NCBI GenBank assembly: GCA_015259235.1
Contig: JABZGM010000056.1
Location: forward strand, 1 to 11,206
Length of the DNA: 11,206 nucleotides
Source of the DNA: Alloprevotella sp.
Lineage (GTDB): Bacteria; Bacteroidota; Bacteroidia; Bacteroidales; Bacteroidaceae
Direction of reading: 5' to 3'
Shown here in pieces: positions 6,769 through 11,206 of the stretch. Positions within the stretch are counted from its first letter, which is position 1; every line of letters starts with the position of its first letter. The notes under the pieces are model-generated. The model did no database searches, was not told the origin of the DNA, and saw nothing but the letters and a program-made list of their open reading frames with translations. Position numbers and translations under genes: made by a program.

Positions 6769-8919
6769 TTATCTCACCACCTTTTTCCCTGCCATCACGA
6801 AGACACCGCGTGCAGTTTTGTCTGCGTGGCGACCAGAGAGGTCATACGCCTCTTCAGGAGCCATGTTGGTAGAGGGAAGTGCAATGGCAGTGACGGCAGT
6901 GTCGGTCACTGTCACAGGGCGAATCACAAAAGTAGAACCTGCATCTGCACCACCGGTCCAGAAAGAGAGCTTACCATCGCGGTTGTTCACCTTATTGGCA
7001 GGGAGTTTATCTTCATACATGTACACCACTTGCGCATCGGGAGCCTTAAGGTTGCTAGAGTTCACGAAGTGCCAAACGGCAGTGTAGTTCTTAGGCACCT
7101 TGTCGGCAGGCACGAGGCGTACGAAAGATGAACCACCTTGCTTACCACTCATCATGGTGGGAGCCGCCAACACAAATCCTGTGCCGAAATGACGGTTGTA
7201 GAGTTTGAAACCCTCATCGTTGTTGCCCACGAAGCACCACAAGTGTTGCTGGTTTTGAGCATCTACAGCAGTTGCACTGAGGGGGATTTGCGCATTTTCA
7301 GTACCTTCAATCACATATCCTTGCTCACCCAGTTGTAGGGAATACCACTGCGTGTGGGGAGCAAAGTATTTGCCATCGAGGCTCGTCACATTGAAGCGTG
7401 AATACCATGCAGGCACAGGTTCGGGCACATAGCGACCCTCTTGCACGAAGCGACCTTCGATGAGCACATTGCCGTCCATCCACTTACCGGGGATGGTGAA
7501 AGTGCCATCAGCCTTGAACAAAGAGCGAGGAATGGTGATGCTTTCCCACTGCACATTGTCCTTCACCAAAGAATCACCTTCGATGTTCATGCCATGTTTC
7601 AGCACAAAACCATTGTGTTCAAAACCATCGGCAGGGTGCATCTTGATGGTGAAGTCCTTGCCATAAGGCACTTTCAGGCTGGTCAACTCCTTGCCGTCGA
7701 CGGTCTTCACTGCACCATTGAGGTTGTGGTCGTTCACCACAGCAGAACCGTCGTTCACATTGAGGAGGAAGTCTACAAAACCACCACCATCTTGCACCAG
7801 TGTTTGGTGACCCTTAGGATCGAGGCTATTGTAGTCCACCTTCAAACGCAGACGATACACGCCAGGTTTCATGGTGTCAGGCAACTTAAACGAGGGTGAT
7901 TGCAACGCGCTACCAGGTTGTTTGCTCACGCCCTTGCTGTTCTTGTTGTTGTAGCAAGAATAGCTCAAAGCCTCATTTTCGGTGAAAGTACCATCTTGGT
8001 TCAAATCCACATAGAAGTAAGAGTGCATCGCATTGCCCGTGTAGTGCAAATAGGGAGTAATCAGCTGTCCAGGTTGTGCCGACAAGCGGAAGGAAGGACC
8101 CACTTCGCGATACACCTTTGCAGGTTGTGGCAAGGTGTAGGTCACCTTCTTGCCCGCAATGGTGAAGTCTACTGCGTCGATGTGGCGATCGTTGCGTGTG
8201 GCAGCAGCCTGTTTGTCGAAGTTGATGGGATAGTATCCCGTGATGAGAGAAGGACTAGCACTGTTGGTCACCGACACATTGTCGATGTATGCCACAAAGT
8301 CTTGTGTCAAATCGTGTGGGCTCTCGCAGTCGGGCACAATGAGGAGGCTATGCAGCTCCACACCCTTGTTGGCTTGAGCAGGCACCACGATTTCTTTCCA
8401 CTGGTTCACCTCGAGGGCAGAAGTGGTGATGTGTGCCACTTGCACCACATCGTTCACTTGCGCCGTGCGCTCTTTGCGCTTACCCAATCCAGCGATGAGC
8501 ACACGTCCAGCCTTTGGACTGCGCACCCAAGCGTGAATGAAGAGTTGACCATTGGGGCTCAATGCGATGGGCTCTCTGAGGGTGATCCATGCTCCGAAGG
8601 TGTTGGAACCAAAGCGTGAGCGTTGGAGAGCTATCACCTTGCTAGAGGGATTCACAGGCTTTCCGGTGAGAGGATCAAGTTCAGCGAGCGTTGGATTATC
8701 CACCACTGCCACGTTTCCAGCTAATTTCCCAGTACGGAAAGGCGAAGCCTCCCAAGTGTCATACACTCCGAGGTTAGTCCACATGGGAAGAGCTGCAGAA
8801 TTTGGTTCAAAGTCAAGTTGCACATTTACAGCAGGGTTTTCAACTTTTGTTGTAGTTTGTGCAGCGACTGCCAAGGGCAAAGCCAAAGCAGCCAAGGGAA
8901 GAATAGATTTCAATGTCAT
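6769..8919 (-). CDS. Secreted multidomain beta-rich protein of unknown function
   Basis: 716 aa with an N-terminal signal peptide (MTLKSILPLAALALPLAVAA, cleavage near AAQ at 19-21). The ATG at 8919 begins that signal, so an upstream in-frame ATG at 9051, inside the fucosidase gene, is rejected. No catalytic family is recognised. Residues about 30-220 resemble a carbohydrate-binding jelly-roll (LDFEPN, then AYIDNVSV at the end). Residues about 245-395 hold a beta domain with YVDLNQDGTFTENE (303-316), a calcium-loop-like Asp/Asn pattern, and GVYRLRLKVDYN, reminiscent of GEVED-type modules. Residues about 400-495 form another small beta module. Residues about 505-670 carry WYSLQL, LWCFVGN and FKLYN, typical of beta-trefoil-like modules on Bacteroidales surface proteins. 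The end, EAYDLSGR...GVFVMAGKKVVR, is a C-terminal tail like that of GH84. It starts 19 nt after the GH29 stop, so it is almost certainly co-transcribed. It is probably a glycan-binding or adhesin partner (inference). Confidence 0.8.
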   Translation of the reverse strand: MTLKSILPLAALALPLAVAAQTTTKVENPAVNVQLDFEPNSAALPMWTNLGVYDTWEASPFRTGKLAGNVAVVDNPTLAELDPLTGKPVNPSSKVIALQRSRFGSNTFGAWITLREPIALSPNGQLFIHAWVRSPKAGRVLIAGLGKRKERTAQVNDVVQVAHITTSALEVNQWKEIVVPAQANKGVELHSLLIVPDCESPHDLTQDFVAYIDNVSVTNSASPSLITGYYPINFDKQAAATRNDRHIDAVDFTIAGKKVTYTLPQPAKVYREVGPSFRLSAQPGQLITPYLHYTGNAMHSYFYVDLNQDGTFTENEALSYSCYNNKNSKGVSKQPGSALQSPSFKLPDTMKPGVYRLRLKVDYNSLDPKGHQTLVQDGGGFVDFLLNVNDGSAVVNDHNLNGAVKTVDGKELTSLKVPYGKDFTIKMHPADGFEHNGFVLKHGMNIEGDSLVKDNVQWESITIPRSLFKADGTFTIPGKWMDGNVLIEGRFVQEGRYVPEPVPAWYSRFNVTSLDGKYFAPHTQWYSLQLGEQGYVIEGTENAQIPLSATAVDAQNQQHLWCFVGNNDEGFKLYNRHFGTGFVLAAPTMMSGKQGGSSFVRLVPADKVPKNYTAVWHFVNSSNLKAPDAQVVYMYEDKLPANKVNNRDGKLSFWTGGADAGSTFVIRPVTVTDTAVTAIALPSTNMAPEEAYDLSGRHADKTARGVFVMAGKKVVR

Positions 8920-8938
8920 GGGTGTTGGGCTTTGCAGA

Positions 8939-10435
8939 TTAGTAAATAGCGACACTCTTGAGCAAGGGGCAAGCCTTAGCATCTTCGATGGTGATGCGGA
9001 GGGCCTTCGCTTGAGTGCCTTGTGCAGAATAACTATTAACAGTTGAACCACTCAATGGAATGATACGCTTGTAGCCGATGGTCGTTTGGACCACATTTTC
9101 AGCCACGGGCTTAAAGTTGGTGCCATCTTGTGAGACTTCCAACTTAAACTTCTTCACACGCTGCCCCTTTGCCACGAGCTCCATCAGCGAAACATAGCGC
9201 AATGCTTGAGGAGTGTCCCAAGTGAAGGTGAGGGTAGCTTGCTTCGTACCATCATTGGTAGCCCAATAAGTAGTGGCATTGCCGTCTACGAGGTTGTTCA
9301 CCCCATAAGTACGGTTCGCACCAGCGGCGCGAGTTTCACTAGCTTCGATTTTTGCATTCTTCGCAAGGTCAGTGCCCAAACGCTTCTCAATCATCTTGCC
9401 CAATTCTTCGAGCACTTTCACGTCGGCAGCAGGGAGCACACCCGCCTTGTTGGGGGGCACGTTGAGAATGAGGGTTGCATTGCGACCCACGGTTTCGAGA
9501 TACATTTGGAACAAGCGTTCAGCAGGAAGCGGAGACTCGTAGTCGTGATAGAACCATCCCTTGTTGGTAGCCTTCGCATCGCTTTCGCCTGGGTGCCAAT
9601 ACCAGCCGTTGATGTCACCATCCGTACCGTTACCCATGCACCAGTTGGTTTGTCCAGCCCATCCAGCTTCGTTACCGATCCAGCGAGCTTCGCCACCCAC
9701 GCCCCAAAGCACGCAGTTGGGTTGCACCTTGTGCACGGTGTCGCGAAGATTAGGCACGTCGTAGTAGATGTTGGCATCGCCCACGTTCACTGTACCACGG
9801 CGACCGCCATAATAGCCATCACCACCATTGGCACCGTCAAACCACATTTCAAATTGGTCGTTGCCATATTGTGCCAACTCAGCACACTGGCGCAAGAACA
9901 CTTCGGGCACATAGCGGTCAGTACCGTAGTGCACAGAGTTGCGGTCCCAAGGAGAGATGTAGAAACCATATTTCAATCCCAAATCCTTGGCAGCAGCTGC
10001 GAAGTCTTTGGGGATATTCAAATCAGCAGTAAAAGGATTGCCCGATTTCGTAGCATTATGGTCCGTAGTTTGAGTAGGCCACAAGCAGAAACCATCGTGG
10101 TGTTTCACCACGGCGATACCACCCTTCATACCAGCTTTCTTCACAGCCTCGAGCCATTGACGAGGATCAGGCTTTGCAGTAGGCTTGAAAATTCTCACAT
10201 CTTCATCACCATTACCCCACTCCTTGTCGGTGTAGGTGTTCATACCATAGTGGAAGAAGGCGTAAAATTCAGTTTCTTGCCAAGCCACCTGACGGGGGTG
10301 AGGCACTGGATGCACGGGCACTGGCTCATTGTCGGGATTGTCCAGTGTCTGCTGCACGAACTTAAACGTCTGTCCCATCACCGTGGTGGGGAAAGCCAAG
10401 ACGCAAGCAGCAGCTAAATAATTGAGTAGTCTCAT
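8939..10435 (-). CDS. GH29 alpha-L-fucosidase with C-terminal F5/8-type domain
   Basis: Predicted secreted retaining fucosidase, 498 aa, removing terminal alpha-L-fucose. I chose the ATG at 10435 because it begins a signal peptide (MRLLNYLAAACVLAFPTTVMGQ) and lies about 29 nt below a good promoter. An upstream in-frame ATG at 10516 would lie upstream of the promoter. Residues about 45-350 are the GH29 barrel, with FFHYGMNTYTDKEWG (60-74), KHHDGFCLWP (111-120), and the nucleophile Asp200 in EMWFDGANGG. RWIGNEAG follows, with Glu256 as the probable acid/base; this region and the absence of other candidates point to GH29 subfamily B, specific for alpha-1,3/1,4-branched fucose, which is inferred. 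ILNVPPN (323-329) closes the barrel. Residues about 360-498 are an F5/8-type C domain (VDGNATTYWA, LEVSQDG). It is the first gene of the - strand trio. Confidence 0.93.
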   Translation of the reverse strand: MRLLNYLAAACVLAFPTTVMGQTFKFVQQTLDNPDNEPVPVHPVPHPRQVAWQETEFYAFFHYGMNTYTDKEWGNGDEDVRIFKPTAKPDPRQWLEAVKKAGMKGGIAVVKHHDGFCLWPTQTTDHNATKSGNPFTADLNIPKDFAAAAKDLGLKYGFYISPWDRNSVHYGTDRYVPEVFLRQCAELAQYGNDQFEMWFDGANGGDGYYGGRRGTVNVGDANIYYDVPNLRDTVHKVQPNCVLWGVGGEARWIGNEAGWAGQTNWCMGNGTDGDINGWYWHPGESDAKATNKGWFYHDYESPLPAERLFQMYLETVGRNATLILNVPPNKAGVLPAADVKVLEELGKMIEKRLGTDLAKNAKIEASETRAAGANRTYGVNNLVDGNATTYWATNDGTKQATLTFTWDTPQALRYVSLMELVAKGQRVKKFKLEVSQDGTNFKPVAENVVQTTIGYKRIIPLSGSTVNSYSAQGTQAKALRITIEDAKACPLLKSVAIY

Positions 10436-10463
10436 GGGCTTATCTATTGTTTTATTTGCTACG

Positions 10464-10494
10464 CAAAAATAGCAATTTTCCGTTATACCACCAA
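10464..10494 (-). promoter_or_regulatory. Bacteroidetes-type promoter of the fucosidase gene cluster
   Basis: Read on the - strand, TATTTTTG (10464-10471) fits the -7 consensus TAnnTTTG exactly, and TTG (10492-10494) lies 20 nt upstream as the -33 element. Transcription would start around 10455-10460, leaving a short A-rich leader (AAATAAAACAATAGATAAG) before the ATG at 10435, which is the usual style in this phylum. It should drive GH29 and the 716-aa gene, and possibly GH84. Confidence 0.65.
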
Positions 10495-10698
10495 CTATTC
10501 GGGCTTTTTTTGCCACATCTATCTTTCAAAAGGGCTTTCTCGCCTGATTTTTACGATTATTCGCAACTCATCATCTACTCCACTCCATGCAGCCCTCTTG
10601 TTTTTGCGCCCACCTTGACACTTGCCTTTGAGCATGGCACAGACACTCTTGCGCTACAGCACACACATCCCCTCTACTTGCGCTTATCCCCCTCCGAC

Positions 10699-10824
10699 CT
10701 GCGCTTCAAAAATGTCCGAGATATTCCAAAAAATCTCCCACGTTTTTCAGAAAAAGTCCAACGTTTTTCAGAAAATCTCCCACGTTTTTGGGAGAAGCTC
10801 CGATGTTTCAGAAATACGTTGCAA
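10699..10824. repeat. Six-unit degenerate 21-bp tandem repeat
   Basis: Units start at 10699, 10720, 10741, 10762, 10783 and 10804. The two clearest share CGTTTTTCAGAAAA followed by a TCC-containing segment; the outer units are diverged and unit 5 replaces CAGAAAA with GGGAGAA. Each clear unit carries a small TTTTC-A-GAAAA dyad. Because 21 bp is seven codons, frames stay open on both strands as heptads: RFSEKVQ/RFSENLP/RFWEKLR on + and GRFSEKR/WTFSEKR on -. It lies about 205-330 bp upstream of the fucosidase promoter. Confidence 0.85.
10776..10795. other. Perfect 6-bp stem hairpin inside the 21-bp repeat
   Basis: TCTCCC (10776-10781) pairs with GGGAGA (10790-10795) around ACGTTTTT. It arises where unit 5 departs from the repeat consensus by having GGGAGA. 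It has no following U-run on the + strand, so it is not called a terminator. Confidence 0.5.
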
Positions 10825-11008
10825 CCTCTCTGTCCGCATCTCCCGATCTTCTCACCTTCCACCTCGCCCATAACCGCTCCTCGCTTTCTGCTCCCACATA
10901 CTTCTGTTGGCTCTTCCCACTTCCCCCCCAAGGAGCTTACTCTCCCTCCAGCCTTCTCCATTAACATCTCTACACAATCCCCATTTTTGTCAAGGTTTTC
11001 TCACGCGC

Positions 11009-11020
11009 ATACGCGCGTAT
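11009..11020. promoter_or_regulatory. 12-bp perfect palindrome upstream of the right-edge gene
   Basis: ATACGCGCGTAT is self-complementary over all 12 bases and overlaps a direct ACGCGC repeat (11003-11008 and 11011-11016). It lies 109 bp upstream of the ATG at 11130, in an otherwise AT- and pyrimidine-rich stretch. It could be an operator or part of a promoter region. No matching -7/-33 pair was found nearby, so the role is speculative. Confidence 0.35.
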
Positions 11021-11129
11021 ATAGGGATTTACATCTTTTCTCTTTCACAACCTTCACAGACACCCCTTATAACTTACTATAAATCAGCAATTAGCGCAAA
11101 GATTTCGGACAACTTTTAACAATCGCGAT

Positions 11130-11206
11130 ATGATCAAGGATTTTCACCCTATTTTTATCCAACATCGCCACCGTGAGTTTACCTTCGTTTCCCCCTCTTT
11201 TTCCAT
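11130..11206 (+). CDS. Start of an unidentified gene (3' partial)
   Basis: An ATG at 11130 opens a frame that stays open for 25 codons to the window edge, beginning MIKDFHPIFIQHRHREF. It is preceded by an A/T-rich leader (ACTTTTAACAATCGCGAT) of the kind used for initiation in this phylum. There is no signal peptide or recognisable motif in the visible part. It would be divergent from the fucosidase cluster. Too little is present to name a family, and it may not be a real gene. Confidence 0.4.
   Translation, partial: MIKDFHPIFIQHRHREFTFVSPSFS

Larger units (their letters stand above)
10495..11129. other. 635-bp region with no convincing gene
   Basis: A + strand frame is open from 10447 to 11082 and a - strand frame from 10967 to 10674, but both have low-complexity, Pro/Ser/Phe- or Lys/Arg-rich content. 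The first starts inside the fucosidase promoter, and both are kept open by the 21-bp repeat. Between 10831 and 10980 the + strand is about 75% pyrimidine by hand count (112 of 150), a strong strand asymmetry. The region otherwise holds the tandem repeat, a hairpin and a palindrome listed separately. No RNA gene or riboswitch was recognised. Confidence 0.6.

Noticed and set aside
9206..10417. 403-codon open frame on the + strand opposite the fucosidase gene
   Set aside because: It is antisense to a clear GH29 gene, has no recognisable motifs and shows shadow-type composition.
10699..10824. CRISPR array
   Set aside because: The 21-bp units are contiguous and degenerate throughout, with no alternation of constant repeats and unique spacers.
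10674..10967. 97-codon - strand frame with FSEKRG-like heptads
   Set aside because: Not called as a gene because its content follows the repeat and purine bias and no start signals are evident. It is kept only as a possibility in the 21-bp repeat finding.
10447..11082. 211-codon + strand frame in the right-hand gene-free region
   Set aside because: It starts inside the fucosidase promoter and leader. Its content is Pro/Ser/Phe/His-rich from a pyrimidine tract, and it is kept open by the 21-bp repeat.

Overview
The window looks like a chromosomal segment of a Bacteroidales bacterium, probably Prevotellaceae or a close relative. The evidence is a Bacteroidetes-type FeoB, secreted glycosidases ending in short 'YDLxGR...GIYIVNG' C-terminal tails, a TAnnTTTG-type (-7/-33) Bacteroidetes promoter, and A-rich leaders without clear Shine-Dalgarno sequences. 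The genus is inferred from style, not from any search.

Left part (1-3250, + strand): an iron module. A DtxR-type metalloregulator whose C-terminal half carries FeoA/SH3-like domains runs in from the left edge without its N-terminus. It is followed by feoB, the ferrous-iron transporter. Between them lies an uninterrupted array of eleven 9-bp units, each starting with CTAG (837-935). A strong hairpin terminator (3208-3243) closes the module, preceded by a 22/23-bp direct repeat.

Middle and right part (3334-10435, - strand): a three-gene secreted glycan-degradation unit. In transcription order it holds a GH29 alpha-L-fucosidase with an F5/8-type C-terminal domain, a 716-aa multidomain secreted protein of unknown function starting 19 nt after the fucosidase stop, and a GH84 beta-N-acetylglucosaminidase of 1102 aa after a 126-nt gap. 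A well-matched Bacteroidetes promoter lies just upstream of the fucosidase. Together the enzymes would remove terminal fucose and then GlcNAc from host-type (mucin or N-glycan) chains, probably at the cell surface or outside the cell. No SusC/SusD pair is visible in the window.

Right end (10495-11206): about 635 bp with no convincing gene. It contains a six-unit degenerate 21-bp tandem repeat (10699-10824), a pyrimidine-rich tract and a 12-bp perfect palindrome (11009-11020). The first 25 codons of an unidentified + strand gene (from 11130) run off the edge.

I did not find an obviously new defence or mobile system. The items most worth a second look are the phase-locked CTAG array in front of feoB, the 21-bp heptad-coding array, the repeat shared between the GH84 3' end and the neighbouring intergenic region, and the uncharacterised 716-aa partner of the two glycosidases.
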